From contig JAFDZO010000034.1 of assembly GCA_018266845.1 (NCBI GenBank), forward strand, positions 1 to 55,628: a stretch of 55,628 nucleotides of DNA, read 5' to 3'. This DNA is from Bacteroidota bacterium. Its GTDB lineage: Bacteria > Bacteroidota > Ignavibacteria > Tepidaquicellales > Tepidaquicellaceae. A program made the translations under genes and the position numbers. Positions 41,693 to 51,645 of the stretch are shown here, in pieces. Below the pieces are notes generated by a model. That model was not told the origin of the DNA and did no database searches. It saw only the letters and a list, made by a program, of their open reading frames with translations. Position 1 is the stretch's first letter, and each line of letters opens with the position of its first letter.

Positions 41693-44563
41693 ATGAGGGT
41701 AAATACAATTTTGAAATTTGTTACCCTTTCTGTTTTTTTTACTTTGTTCTTGTCCGTCTCAGCTTACTCTCAGACCACAGGTTCTTTAAGTGGTAAAGTT
41801 GTTGATGGTGAAAATAAACCTATTATGGGTGCTATTGTTAAGGTACTTGAAAAAGCCGGTTTGGGCGCAGAAACTGACGAATCAGGCGAATTCATTATCC
41901 TCAACGTTGAAGTAGGTACCTATTCAGTTGAAATATCCTATGTTGGTCTCGCATCCAAAAAAGTTACAGACGTTAAGGTTTCTGTTGACCAAAAAAAGGA
42001 CTTAGGTACAATTCAACTGGTAAGTAAAGAATTTACAACAGAAGATATTGTTATCAGCTCTTCACGTTCAGGCATTTTAGAAATTGAACAAAGCGGAAAA
42101 GTCATCGGTACTGAACAAATTGAAAATTCAGGTATCAGAGGTATTAATAATATTGTTGCTAAAACCGCAGGTGTTGTTCAGGATGAAAGAGGCGGTCAAA
42201 TTAATATCCGCGGCGGTAGAACTTCGGAAAACCTCATTATCGTTGACGGTGTTGCTACAACCAATCCTGTTGACGGAACATCGAATGCATCCGTTTCTAA
42301 CTCATTGCTTCAGGAAATTTCTGTATTAACCGGAGGTTTCGGAGCAGAGTACGGTAATGCTTTATCGGGTGTTATTAACGTAACAACAAAGAGCGGAACT
42401 GATATTTATTCCGGTACTTTGGAAGCTCAATCAGATGTTTTAGCAGGTGACTGGATTAAAACAACAAAGCAGGGATATAACCTATACAGCTTCTCTTTCG
42501 GCGGACCTCTTATTCCGTCAAAGGGTGTTTCAAAGGTGCTTAATTTCTATGGTTCGGTCGAAAGACAATTTTTAGGAGTAGCAAACCCAAGCTGGATAGC
42601 TAACAACTTATTCTCTAACGGTCTTATCCCGGGTTTCCAAAAGAGCGTATGGTCTTATTCAGGAAGACTTAATGTTAACTTAACCGAATTAAAAAAATCT
42701 GTTCCAATTACTTTTAGATTCGGAGCATCTATTACCAATACAGACCAGAACAGAGTTCTGATGTCATTCTCAAAGCTGAACGCTTTCAGAAACCCTCTCG
42801 AAAAAATTGAGGATAACTTATTTTATGGAAGAATCAGCCATACAGTTTCCAATAAGTTCTTCTATGAGCTTCAGGCAAACTATTACAAATCGAAAGATGT
42901 GCTTGCTGATCCATTCTTCCAGGATGAATGGTTTAAATATGGTGATACAAACTATGTCCCCGGTTTAGGCGGCAATGGTCCTGGTCAGGGACAGCAGCTT
43001 CAATCTGATCCATCAACTGAAAACGTATTCAGAAGAGCATGGACAGTTTACAATAACTACGATAAAAAAGAGTTAAACTATATTGGTGCAAAACTTGACG
43101 CAACATTTGCATTAATTACAAAAAAAGCCGGCGACCACGAGTTTAAGTTCGGAGGTGAATACAGATACCACACATTAAGAAAAGCAAATTTTGCCCCTGT
43201 TGCAGTTGCATTTAATCCGATTGATTCGGCAACAGGACAGCCGACATTTGCTCCTCAAAACTTATGGTTTGGAAGAGATGTTCTTTTGAATTCATATGGT
43301 TATGATATTAGAGATCAATATGGCAACCAGATTGTTTCCGCCGAAGACATTGAGGCAAAACATCCGGTTGTTGCTGCAGCATATTTAAGAGACAAAATTG
43401 ATTTCGGTGATTTTACAGTTAACGCCGGTGTCAGAATGGACTATCTTGATGTTGCAACAGACGTATTAAAGGATCCTAAAGATTTATTAGGCGCTGACGG
43501 CGAACTTTTAACCGCTGATGATTATAAAAAGTCTGAAGCTAATATTACTTTCAGCCCAAGATTAGGTTTCTCATTCCCTGTAACAGACAGAACAGTGTTT
43601 ACCGCTCAGTTCGGTAAATTTATTCAAATGCCGCCATTAGATTATCTTTATGTCAACAAGCTTGCATTCAAATACTTCTTCACAAACTCAGTACAGAACG
43701 TAGCTGAGAACTCCGCTTTGAAACCGGAAAGATTGACTTCTTATGAAGTAGGTATTAAACAGCAGGTAGGCGACTACGTAAATCTTGGCGTTTCTGCATA
43801 CTATAAAGAAACAGTTGACCAAATCGGAGCTTATAGAATTTCCGGTTCTGCAACAGTTCCTTCAGGTTATGCACTTTACTATAATTCAGACTTCAGCGTA
43901 TCAAGAGGACTTGACTTCAATCTTTCAATGAGAAGATTGAACAGACTTGCCGCTGATATTTCTTATACATTGTTGTATGCTTCGGGTATCGGTTCTGATC
44001 CGAACAGTAAGTTCACCTTAGCAAATAATCCTAACGGTGAATTACCAAACGTTATTTTCCCATTGGACTTTGATCAAAGACATACCGGTTCTCTTAATCT
44101 GGACTACAGATTTGGCGGAGAGTCAGATGTTCCGAAGGGATTTGCTGGCAAGATACTTCAAAACCTGGGATTGAACGTATTATTCAGCTTCAATAGCGGT
44201 AGACCTTACACTGTAAGAGATCTTCCAAAAACAGCTTTTGCCGATGATGGTGATGCTACATCAACCAAAAACGGAGTTTATAGAAGCTGGAACATAAAAT
44301 TAGACGCACGTCTTGATAAGACTGTTCAAATTTGGAAAACAAACTGGAATTTTTATGTCTATTGCACAAACTTGTTGAATACTGAAATTATTAACAATGT
44401 TTTCGGTGCAACAGGTTTACCGGGTGATAATGGTTACTTAAATACTGCAACCGGTAATGCTTCAAATGAGAATTATAAATCAAACTGGAGAGACAGAATT
44501 AGAAATATCTCTAACTGGGGCGCTCCAAGACAAGTCCAGTTCGGTGTGAAGGTTAATTTCTAA
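41693..44563 (+). CDS. TonB-dependent receptor with carboxypeptidase-regulatory-like domain
   Basis: A 956-residue outer-membrane protein with a signal peptide ending near SAYSQ. Residues 29-110 form a CarboxypepD_reg-like domain (GSLSGKVVDGENKPIMGAIV). The plug domain follows (about 120-240: GIRGINNIVAKTAGVVQDER, INIRGGRTSENLIIVDGV, GAEYGNALSGVINVTTKSG). The rest is the 22-strand barrel, ending APRQVQFGVKVNF. No SusC-specific N-terminal feature and no SusD gene are present. Downstream are a very large secreted protein and a PorV-like protein in the same direction; together they look like one transcription unit. The ligand is unknown. Confidence 0.9.
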   Translation: MRVNTILKFVTLSVFFTLFLSVSAYSQTTGSLSGKVVDGENKPIMGAIVKVLEKAGLGAETDESGEFIILNVEVGTYSVEISYVGLASKKVTDVKVSVDQKKDLGTIQLVSKEFTTEDIVISSSRSGILEIEQSGKVIGTEQIENSGIRGINNIVAKTAGVVQDERGGQINIRGGRTSENLIIVDGVATTNPVDGTSNASVSNSLLQEISVLTGGFGAEYGNALSGVINVTTKSGTDIYSGTLEAQSDVLAGDWIKTTKQGYNLYSFSFGGPLIPSKGVSKVLNFYGSVERQFLGVANPSWIANNLFSNGLIPGFQKSVWSYSGRLNVNLTELKKSVPITFRFGASITNTDQNRVLMSFSKLNAFRNPLEKIEDNLFYGRISHTVSNKFFYELQANYYKSKDVLADPFFQDEWFKYGDTNYVPGLGGNGPGQGQQLQSDPSTENVFRRAWTVYNNYDKKELNYIGAKLDATFALITKKAGDHEFKFGGEYRYHTLRKANFAPVAVAFNPIDSATGQPTFAPQNLWFGRDVLLNSYGYDIRDQYGNQIVSAEDIEAKHPVVAAAYLRDKIDFGDFTVNAGVRMDYLDVATDVLKDPKDLLGADGELLTADDYKKSEANITFSPRLGFSFPVTDRTVFTAQFGKFIQMPPLDYLYVNKLAFKYFFTNSVQNVAENSALKPERLTSYEVGIKQQVGDYVNLGVSAYYKETVDQIGAYRISGSATVPSGYALYYNSDFSVSRGLDFNLSMRRLNRLAADISYTLLYASGIGSDPNSKFTLANNPNGELPNVIFPLDFDQRHTGSLNLDYRFGGESDVPKGFAGKILQNLGLNVLFSFNSGRPYTVRDLPKTAFADDGDATSTKNGVYRSWNIKLDARLDKTVQIWKTNWNFYVYCTNLLNTEIINNVFGATGLPGDNGYLNTATGNASNENYKSNWRDRIRNISNWGAPRQVQFGVKVNF

Positions 44564-44615
44564 TTAATAATAGGAATAACCGTTTTTGAATTTTATAAAT
44601 CAGAAAATTTTAGAA

Positions 44616-47600
44616 ATGAAAAATAAATTTTTAATAATATTATTTTTTCTGGGATTGATAATCTCTGATGCAGGCGCTAAACCTGTAGCAAGGATTATGA
44701 CCGGAAATCCTTACGATTTCCGTCCTTCAAATATAGATGCCGTTATTAAAGCCCAAATGAATTTAAATGCTAATAACATTTCTTCATGGGTTTGGAATAC
44801 AGGTGTCATAGATCAGGACCTGAGAACAAATAATACTCCGGGTTTTGAATGGCCAAAAGGTTCCGGTAAATTTGCTATTTTTACCGCTGGACTTTCCATT
44901 GGTACATATATGAACGGTAACCTTAGAATGGGAAATGCTTCGTATAACGGTGAGTATGCACCGGGATATGTTGACCAATCCGTTCCTACTGATCCTAAAT
45001 ACAAAACAAGCAGCATTTTCAAATTATATAGAATTGTTGCCGGCGATAATGCAGCAACAAATCCTGATTATGCAAACTGGGGATTAATGGTTCCTTACGG
45101 AGCTCCATATGTTGATATTGACGGAAACGGACAGTACAATCCGTCAATTGATAAGCCGGGTATTAAAGATGCGGCTCAGACCGTTTTTGTTTGCTTGACA
45201 GATGCTGACCCTTCAAATCATACAACCTCTGAAGGTTTCTCAGGCGGTACATTGCCAATATTCGCAGAGACACACTTGACTGCATGGGCATATACAACTC
45301 CGGGATTAGAAGACCTTCAATTTGTAAACTGGGTTGTAATAAATAAATCAGGCAGAAACTGGGATTCGACTCACTTTGGTGTTGTCGTTGACCCAGACTT
45401 AGGAGATGCCAATGATGACTATATCGGCTGCGATTTAGATAAAAATATGGGATACGTATATAATGCAACAAATAATGACGGAAATGGTTCTGCAAGAACT
45501 TACGGTGCAAATCCTCCGTCTTCAGGTATGGACTTCTTCAAAAGCCCGATTATTAAAACAAATAATTCGGCAGATGCTGATACCTCATATTTCCCTCCGG
45601 GTTCTGAAAACAGAATCATTAAGAGAGGATATAAACAGCTTGGTTTAACTTCGTTTGTATATTTTACAAATACAGGAAGCGGCGGTATTCAGTGCGAGCA
45701 AGATCCTAGCTCTGCTCCTTCTCAAGCCTATAACTATTTAACAGGTGTTAAGAAAGACGGAACTCCATGGTTAAATGCTCAAACAAACCAAATTACTAAA
45801 TTCTGTTATCCGGGCGATCCTGAATCAAATTCAGGCTGGACAGAATTTACAGGTGTTATTAAAAACTGCGGCGGTGTTACATCAGGAAACTTAGAAGCCA
45901 GCCCTCCCGGAGATAGAAGATTTATCTTCAACTCAGGAGCAAAGAACTTTACCGTTGCGCCAGGCGATACACAAAACGTTGTATTAGCTCAGTTTGTTGC
46001 CAGAGGAACAAATAACAAAAACTCTGTAACTAAGTTAAAAGGTAACGATGCTATCGCGCAGAAGGTATTTGATTTGAACTTCAAAGTCATTCCTCCTCCT
46101 CCTCCTCCGGTAGTTAATGTCAGCTACAAGCCGAACAGCACTATTGGAACAGTGAATATTAACTTCTCATGGGGAGACGTTTCAGAGCAGTACAATTACC
46201 AAGACCAGTTGTTTAATCAGGGAACATATAAGTTCCAGGGTTATGAAATTTATGAAATAAAGAAATCAGCTTCTACGTTACCTGATTTCTCAAGACCTGA
46301 AACTATTAACTCTGACATTACTCTCATTGATGCTTTTGACTTAAGAGACAACATTGGTGTAGTGGTAGATACATTCAAAACAAACGTAACTATCAACGGA
46401 AATGAGCAGTTTGCTCCGTTCCCGATAGTTCCTCCGTATAAGATGACAGTACCTGCAGGTTTCCCAAATAAAGGTATTCAGAGAAGCATTACATTAAACG
46501 GAACTCAATATGCTTCTGAATACGGCGGAAATGATAAATTCATTGCAGGAAATGAATATAAATTTGCTATTATTGCTTATGCTGTGGTAGTTCCGAATTC
46601 ACCAACTTCTGTATTAAAGGGCGGAAAAGTAATAAGAAACTCGCTTTCTACTCAGCTTATTACAGTAAGACCGGAAGCACCAACAGCCGGTACCAATTAC
46701 TACTATGCAAATGGAGATACCTTAAACAACAGCAGAAGAGATTTAGGTCTTATTCCGATTGTTGTTGACCAGACTGCATTGCAAAATGCTAAGTATAGAT
46801 TTGTTTTCGCAAATGATACAACTTACAGCGTTGCTCGTTCATTAGACGGCGGCGTAAGCTTTGATACTTTAAGAAGAGTATCAGGCAGCGATAGCAAATT
46901 TGCTTCATACAGTTCAACTTCACCAAAGTTGAATTTGAGAGCAAATCAAAACAGAACCGGCGGTTACGATTCAGCCCGCGTTGTTGACGGAGTGTTAATG
47001 AATATGGTTCAAATGAGATCATATTCTTCAGGTTCTCCGCTTAATGTCGGTGTATTGAAAGATGTAACCTCTACAATCGGTCCTGACAGTATTCAAACCA
47101 GACTCAGAGGCTGGGATTACTTCCCGTCTCAGAATAACTGGCTGACAGCTTCAACATTCTTATATGCTTCGGATAAAAAATGGCAATCTACATCCATGTC
47201 AATATCTTATCCGACAATTCTTACATACACAGGTCTTCAATCCAGTTATAAAGCTGATTCATTAAGACGTGTAAAAATTGTCTTCACTGCCGATACAAAC
47301 TCAGGGCAAAAAGCTTACAGGTTTGTTTCTAATTTGACAGATAGTTCAAATTACTTAGGCGATCCTTCTTATGCGCAATATATTGTAAATCCCGGAATAG
47401 GATTTATTTATCAGGACAGAAGAAGAGTTCCGTTTAAGGTTTACACAATTAATTTAGAGACCGGTGTAGAAAAGCAGGTTAACTGCGCATTCTTAGAAAA
47501 TAATGCTCCAAGACCTGCCGGACTTGTAGATGGACAATGGCTTCCAACATCAGATACATCTGGCGCAGGTGAAAGACTTTATATTTTCGGCTCGGATTAT

Positions 47601-48158
47601 TCTGACAATGACAATGCAGCATATACTGTGCTTAAAACCCAGTCTCAAAACCTGTTGACAAGACAGCCTGTTATTGATATTATGTATGTATGGTCTCCAA
47701 GGTCAATTAATGCCAGCGCAAGATGGTCAGCCGGCGACCAATTCTACATTTATCCTTACACTGTAACAAGACCGGGTGTCATATATGATGTAGATACTAA
47801 ACAGCCGCAGATAGGTAACGTTACTGTTGCTGCTGATAGAAATGCTTTAAATGATATTAGAGTTGTGCCAAATCCATATTATGGATTCAATGTTAACGAA
47901 AAATCTTCTACTCAAAGATTCGTAACGTTTAGAAAACTACCGATAAATTGCACAATCAGAATTTACACGCTGAACGGCGATCTCGTAAAGAAAATTACAA
48001 AGAACGACCAAAATTCAACTGTAAACTGGGATCTGAAAAACTTAGATGATGTTCCGATTGCCTCGGGATTATATTTAGCTTTAATTGACGCTCCGGGCAT
48101 TGGACAAAGAACTATGAAGCTTGCTATATTTACACCTGAAGAAAGAGTAGATTTCTAA
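44616..48158 (+). CDS. Very large secreted protein with C-terminal sorting-like domain
   Basis: About 1180 residues from the ATG at 44616; an in-frame TTG at 44586 would add ten. The signal peptide is MKNKFLIILFFLGLIISDAG. The N-terminal half has a conserved-looking NNISSWVWNTGVIDQDLRTN and TPGFEWPKGSGKFAIFTAGL. A linker of six prolines lies near 46088-46110. A fibronectin-like part follows (GTVNINFSWGDVSEQY, YKFQGYEIYE). The end (VVPNPYYGFNVNE ... IRIYTLNGDLVKKITKND ... GLYLALIDAPG) resembles a T9SS or FlgD-like C-terminal domain but lacks the final Lys-rich pattern. I do not recognise a named family. Gene order suggests a surface partner of the TonB-dependent receptor that starts upstream. 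Confidence 0.68.
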   Translation: MKNKFLIILFFLGLIISDAGAKPVARIMTGNPYDFRPSNIDAVIKAQMNLNANNISSWVWNTGVIDQDLRTNNTPGFEWPKGSGKFAIFTAGLSIGTYMNGNLRMGNASYNGEYAPGYVDQSVPTDPKYKTSSIFKLYRIVAGDNAATNPDYANWGLMVPYGAPYVDIDGNGQYNPSIDKPGIKDAAQTVFVCLTDADPSNHTTSEGFSGGTLPIFAETHLTAWAYTTPGLEDLQFVNWVVINKSGRNWDSTHFGVVVDPDLGDANDDYIGCDLDKNMGYVYNATNNDGNGSARTYGANPPSSGMDFFKSPIIKTNNSADADTSYFPPGSENRIIKRGYKQLGLTSFVYFTNTGSGGIQCEQDPSSAPSQAYNYLTGVKKDGTPWLNAQTNQITKFCYPGDPESNSGWTEFTGVIKNCGGVTSGNLEASPPGDRRFIFNSGAKNFTVAPGDTQNVVLAQFVARGTNNKNSVTKLKGNDAIAQKVFDLNFKVIPPPPPPVVNVSYKPNSTIGTVNINFSWGDVSEQYNYQDQLFNQGTYKFQGYEIYEIKKSASTLPDFSRPETINSDITLIDAFDLRDNIGVVVDTFKTNVTINGNEQFAPFPIVPPYKMTVPAGFPNKGIQRSITLNGTQYASEYGGNDKFIAGNEYKFAIIAYAVVVPNSPTSVLKGGKVIRNSLSTQLITVRPEAPTAGTNYYYANGDTLNNSRRDLGLIPIVVDQTALQNAKYRFVFANDTTYSVARSLDGGVSFDTLRRVSGSDSKFASYSSTSPKLNLRANQNRTGGYDSARVVDGVLMNMVQMRSYSSGSPLNVGVLKDVTSTIGPDSIQTRLRGWDYFPSQNNWLTASTFLYASDKKWQSTSMSISYPTILTYTGLQSSYKADSLRRVKIVFTADTNSGQKAYRFVSNLTDSSNYLGDPSYAQYIVNPGIGFIYQDRRRVPFKVYTINLETGVEKQVNCAFLENNAPRPAGLVDGQWLPTSDTSGAGERLYIFGSDYSDNDNAAYTVLKTQSQNLLTRQPVIDIMYVWSPRSINASARWSAGDQFYIYPYTVTRPGVIYDVDTKQPQIGNVTVAADRNALNDIRVVPNPYYGFNVNEKSSTQRFVTFRKLPINCTIRIYTLNGDLVKKITKNDQNSTVNWDLKNLDDVPIASGLYLALIDAPGIGQRTMKLAIFTPEERVDF

Positions 48159-48171
48159 GTTATTTTAACTT

Positions 48172-48198
48172 CCTGCGTCTTTCTTGCAAAGACGCAGG
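48172..48198 (+). terminator. Hairpin between the large secreted protein and the PorV-like gene
   Basis: cctgcgtcttt and aaagacgcagg form a perfect 11-bp stem with a 5-nt loop. No T run follows, so partial termination or mRNA 3'-end protection is more likely than full stop. It could set different levels for the two genes. Confidence 0.6.
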
Positions 48199-48225
48199 TA
48201 AATCTTAAAAGGAGATTAATTTAAA

Positions 48226-49266
48226 ATGAAATTTTATATAAAAATAATAATAATTCTATTAGCAGTCAGTTTAGCCTATCAAAACGGCTATTCAGGCCCA
48301 AGGAAGAAATACGGTACATTGGCTGCTCCTGAATTGCTAATCCCTATTGGTTCTTCAGGTACCTCACTGGGAGGATCAAATTTAGCAACAGTAAAAGGCA
48401 TAGATGCTATGTACTGGAATCCGGCAGGACTTGCTGAAATCAGCTCTAATAGCGGGGAAGTTATGTTCTCCTCTATGAACTATCTTGCCGATATTAAAAT
48501 GAACTATTTTGCGGGAGCTGTCAGGCTTCCCGGTCTTGGCTCTGTCGGCGGCTCATTAAGAGCTATGTCATTCGGTGAAGAACTTGTTACAACTGAATAC
48601 GCTCCCGACGGAACAGGCGCAAAATTTGCACCTACATATATTGTCGGTACTCTTAGCTTTGCAAGAGCTATGACTGATAAAATTCACTTTGGAACAAATG
48701 TGAAACTTATCAGCGAGCAAATTGCTGATGTAAGCGCTACAGGTTTTGCTTTTGACTTCGGTTTACAATACCTTGCCGGAGCAAGCGGACTTAGATTCGG
48801 TATTGCTCTTAAAAATCTCGGAAGTTCTATGAAATTTAACGGACCCGGATTAGACAGATCTTTTATCGAAAACGGAGTATCAACTGTAAGAAGAGTTAAC
48901 CTTCAGGAAGCTGATTTACCTACGAACCTTGAAATCGGTTTAGGGTATTCAACTACTTTCTCGAAGAATAACAATGTAACTTTGTCATCAACATTTCTTA
49001 ATTCAAGCTTCTCCTCCGATGAATATAAATTCGGATTGGAGTATAACTACAATCAAATGGTATTCTTAAGAGGCGCTTTCACTGTCTATCCTGATAATTC
49101 AGAAATAGACGATGTCAACAAAAGCTTATTCGGACCGTCATTTGGTGCAGGTCTTAAATATCCTTTCGGAAGCATGACATTAGGATTTGATTATGCTTAC
49201 AGAGTTATTAATGAAACAGGTTTCAATTCTACAAACCAGTATTTCACGCTTAATGTAGGATTCTAA
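48226..49266 (+). CDS. PorV/PorQ-like outer-membrane protein (UPF0164-type)
   Basis: A 346-residue outer-membrane barrel with a signal peptide. The start of the mature part, PIGSSGTSLGGSNLATVKGI followed by DAMYWNPAGLA, is the typical FadL-like/PorV opening (A-R-A-x-x-x-G-x-A-x-x-x-G-x-x-A-x-x-x-N-P-A). Later segments (FGIALKNLGSSMKF, GFDYAYRVINETG, FTLNVGF) are barrel strands. PorV serves in T9SS to pick up cargo, so the T9SS cargo upstream gives a plausible link. It could also be a partner of the adjacent receptor and large secreted protein. A strong terminator follows. Confidence 0.8.
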   Translation: MKFYIKIIIILLAVSLAYQNGYSGPRKKYGTLAAPELLIPIGSSGTSLGGSNLATVKGIDAMYWNPAGLAEISSNSGEVMFSSMNYLADIKMNYFAGAVRLPGLGSVGGSLRAMSFGEELVTTEYAPDGTGAKFAPTYIVGTLSFARAMTDKIHFGTNVKLISEQIADVSATGFAFDFGLQYLAGASGLRFGIALKNLGSSMKFNGPGLDRSFIENGVSTVRRVNLQEADLPTNLEIGLGYSTTFSKNNNVTLSSTFLNSSFSSDEYKFGLEYNYNQMVFLRGAFTVYPDNSEIDDVNKSLFGPSFGAGLKYPFGSMTLGFDYAYRVINETGFNSTNQYFTLNVGF

Positions 49267-49290
49267 TAAATTCTTCTGATGTTTAATGTT

Positions 49291-49327
49291 AAGGTAATCC
49301 TGCACAAGCAGGATTACCTTTTTTTTT
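49291..49327 (+). terminator. Rho-independent terminator
   Basis: aaggtaatcctgc and gcaggattacctt form a perfect 13-bp stem with a 4-nt loop, followed by T. It ends the receptor / large protein / PorV-like unit. Confidence 0.93.
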
Positions 49328-49342
49328 AAAAAACTTACTCTT

Positions 49343-50728
49343 ATGCGCCATATATTAATAATATTATTTTCCCTCTTGTTATTCCAAGCGTCATTTTCAC
49401 AATCGGTAGATAAATTCTATTTTGACTGTTCCGCTTCTGTGTATAAAGGTTCTGAGGGAAAGAGCATAGTTGAACTTTATTATGCCGTATATCAAAAATT
49501 TTTGAAATACCGTTCTACCCCTTCAGGAGATTCCGCCGAGGCTAAATTGGAGGTTTTTGTCTATCCCAAAGGTTCGGAAGCTCCATTAGCGGTTAACACT
49601 TATAAAATACCTTCATACATAGCCAGTGCTTCTACCGAAAGTATTAAAAGCAAATTAGTCGGGCAGATAAATTATCAGATGAAATTCGGTGAGTATAAAT
49701 TTGTAGTAATTGCTTCTGATTTTAACAATCCTGCGATAATAGACAGCACAGAATTTAACCTGCTTGTTGAGAACTATAGCTCAGGTGTAAAAATGAGCGA
49801 TATTGAGCTTGCAACTTCAATAAATAAATCAACCGATACAAAAAGTATCTTTTACAAAAATACTCTTGAAGTAACACCTAATGCGGGAGGTTTGTATGGT
49901 AAAAATGTTTCGGAACTTTACTATTATTTGGAGCTTTACAATCTAAGCTCTGCAAATGTATCAGATGAAATTACTTTCAAAAAAAGAGTTTTAAATTTAA
50001 ATAACGAAGAGCAATTTTCATCTTTCAAAAAAATTAAAAGAGGACCGGAATCAAGAGTAGAAACCGGCATGATTAAGATTGATACCATGAAATCAGGTTC
50101 GTATATTTTGGAGCTTAGCCTCATTGACTCAGCTAAAAATACTTATATTGTAAAGAATAAAAAGTTTTTTCTGTTTACATTTTCAGATGATACTCAAAGC
50201 TCGAACAAAGGGCAGCAGGACTATCTTAAATCGGAGTTTGTTACTCTAACCGAAAGCGACTTGGACGATTTGTTTGACAAGATTATTTATATCAGAACAG
50301 ATGAAGAGTCAAAAAATTATCGCGATTTAAAAACACTGGAAGAAAAAAGAAAATATATGTTTGACTTTTGGAGAAAAAGAGACAATATGCCCGGAACTCC
50401 GCAAAATGAATTTAAAATGGCTTATTTCAAAAGAATGAACGAAGCAAATATAAAGTTTAAAGAAAGTTTTAAAGACGGCTGGAAAACCGACAGGGGAAGA
50501 ATGTATATATTATATGGAGCCGCCAGCGAAGTCGAGCATCATGCCTTTGAAAGCGATACAAAAAGCTACGAAGTATGGACTTATGATAATATGCAAAATC
50601 AGGGTTCTGCAAATGCAGTTTTTATTGAAAGAGAAGCGTGTACGGGAATTTATACTTTAGTCAGCTCTACCATTAGAGGTGAAATTCGCGATGATAATTG
50701 GCAGTCTCAATTAAAACAGTTTCATTAA
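49343..50728 (+). CDS. GWxTD domain-containing protein
   Basis: A 461-residue protein with a signal peptide (MRHILIILFSLLLFQASFSQ). The N-terminal 280 residues are beta-rich and of unknown role. The C-terminal GWxTD domain has KRKYMFDFWRKRDNMPGTPQ, RMNEANIKF and GWKTDRGRMYILYGAASEV near residue 379, the signature that names the family. These proteins are found in Bacteroidota, Acidobacteriota and relatives, probably in the periplasm; the function is unknown. It leads a tight operon with a YbbR-like protein, a CPBP membrane protein and an LptB-like ATPase. Confidence 0.88.
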   Translation: MRHILIILFSLLLFQASFSQSVDKFYFDCSASVYKGSEGKSIVELYYAVYQKFLKYRSTPSGDSAEAKLEVFVYPKGSEAPLAVNTYKIPSYIASASTESIKSKLVGQINYQMKFGEYKFVVIASDFNNPAIIDSTEFNLLVENYSSGVKMSDIELATSINKSTDTKSIFYKNTLEVTPNAGGLYGKNVSELYYYLELYNLSSANVSDEITFKKRVLNLNNEEQFSSFKKIKRGPESRVETGMIKIDTMKSGSYILELSLIDSAKNTYIVKNKKFFLFTFSDDTQSSNKGQQDYLKSEFVTLTESDLDDLFDKIIYIRTDEESKNYRDLKTLEEKRKYMFDFWRKRDNMPGTPQNEFKMAYFKRMNEANIKFKESFKDGWKTDRGRMYILYGAASEVEHHAFESDTKSYEVWTYDNMQNQGSANAVFIEREACTGIYTLVSSTIRGEIRDDNWQSQLKQFH

Positions 50729-50730
50729 TA

Positions 50731-51645
50731 TTGTTTAAAAATCCAAAAATACTTTTTTTATCGGTCTTCTTTGCTATCATGCTTTGGATTTATTTAAACC
50801 TAAGCTATTCGTACAGCATTGAAGTATCAGTTCCGGTTGAACTGACTTATTCTAAATCAGAGGCAGTTGCTGACCAGCTGCCCTCTGCATTAACGGCTAC
50901 CGTAAATGGCAGGGGATGGGATTTACTCAATATTCTATTGTTTAAAAAACTTCAATACAAGCTTGACCTTTCAAAGTTTAAAAATGAATCTAAAATTGTT
51001 ACAAATCAGTCTATTCAGGATAGATTAAATCTTCCTTCCAATATCACCATTACTAAAATAGAACCGGAGGAGATTGATATTAATCTCGATAGGTATTCGG
51101 AGAAATTTGTCCGGCTTAGAAGTAACTTAATAATTAAAACGAAAGATAACTATAAATTAGTCGGTACTATTAAGCTAAGCCCGGATTCTGTGAAAATCAT
51201 CGGCGCAAATTCAGTGATAAACAAAATAAAATTTGTTCCTACTGAGATTAAAATTATTGAAGATGTAAACTCAAATATGTCGGGGCTTGTGAATATTAAA
51301 GACACTCTTGGAAACCTGATACGAATTGAACCGCGCTCCGTCAAGTATAGTTTTAATGTTGAGCTTGCGGCTGATAAAAATTTTGAGGGAATTGATATCG
51401 CAGTAAACAATATTCCTGAAAACAAAGAGGTGCTTCTTATTCCTCCAAAGGCAGAAATTTCCCTGAAAGGCGGAGTGGAACAATTATCAAAAATAAATCC
51501 TTCCGAGATAAAGCTATATATTGATTTTAAAAAACTGGAAGATGATACTCTCGGGTATTTTGTGCCAGAAATTCAGCTGCCTGTAGAAGCAAACGTTGTG
51601 AATATTACTCCGCAAAAGTTCCAGTATATAATCAAAATGAAATAG
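50731..51645 (+). CDS. YbbR/CdaR-like domain protein
   Basis: About 304 residues if started at the TTG (50731) just after the previous stop; an in-frame TTG at 50698 would overlap the GWxTD gene. One N-terminal membrane helix (KILFLSVFFAIMLWIYLNLS) is followed by repeated extracytoplasmic YbbR-like modules: VPVELTYSKSE ... LTATVNGRGWDLL, RLRSNLIIKTKDNY, VKIIGANSVINKIKFVPTEI, and ISLKGGVEQLSKINPSEIKL. YbbR proteins regulate diadenylate cyclase in some phyla, but no cyclase gene is adjacent here. The operon context is envelope-related. The next gene starts directly after its stop. Confidence 0.72.
   Translation: MFKNPKILFLSVFFAIMLWIYLNLSYSYSIEVSVPVELTYSKSEAVADQLPSALTATVNGRGWDLLNILLFKKLQYKLDLSKFKNESKIVTNQSIQDRLNLPSNITITKIEPEEIDINLDRYSEKFVRLRSNLIIKTKDNYKLVGTIKLSPDSVKIIGANSVINKIKFVPTEIKIIEDVNSNMSGLVNIKDTLGNLIRIEPRSVKYSFNVELAADKNFEGIDIAVNNIPENKEVLLIPPKAEISLKGGVEQLSKINPSEIKLYIDFKKLEDDTLGYFVPEIQLPVEANVVNITPQKFQYIIKMK

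Noticed and set aside
46084..46115. CCT repeat in the large secreted protein gene as a microsatellite or phase-variation tract
   Set aside because: It is a trinucleotide repeat coding for a proline linker, so length change would not shift the frame.
50698..50730. Upstream TTG start for the YbbR-like gene
   Set aside because: It would overlap the GWxTD gene by 31 nt, and the added residues are not part of the membrane helix. The TTG at 50731 is simpler, though neither is certain.
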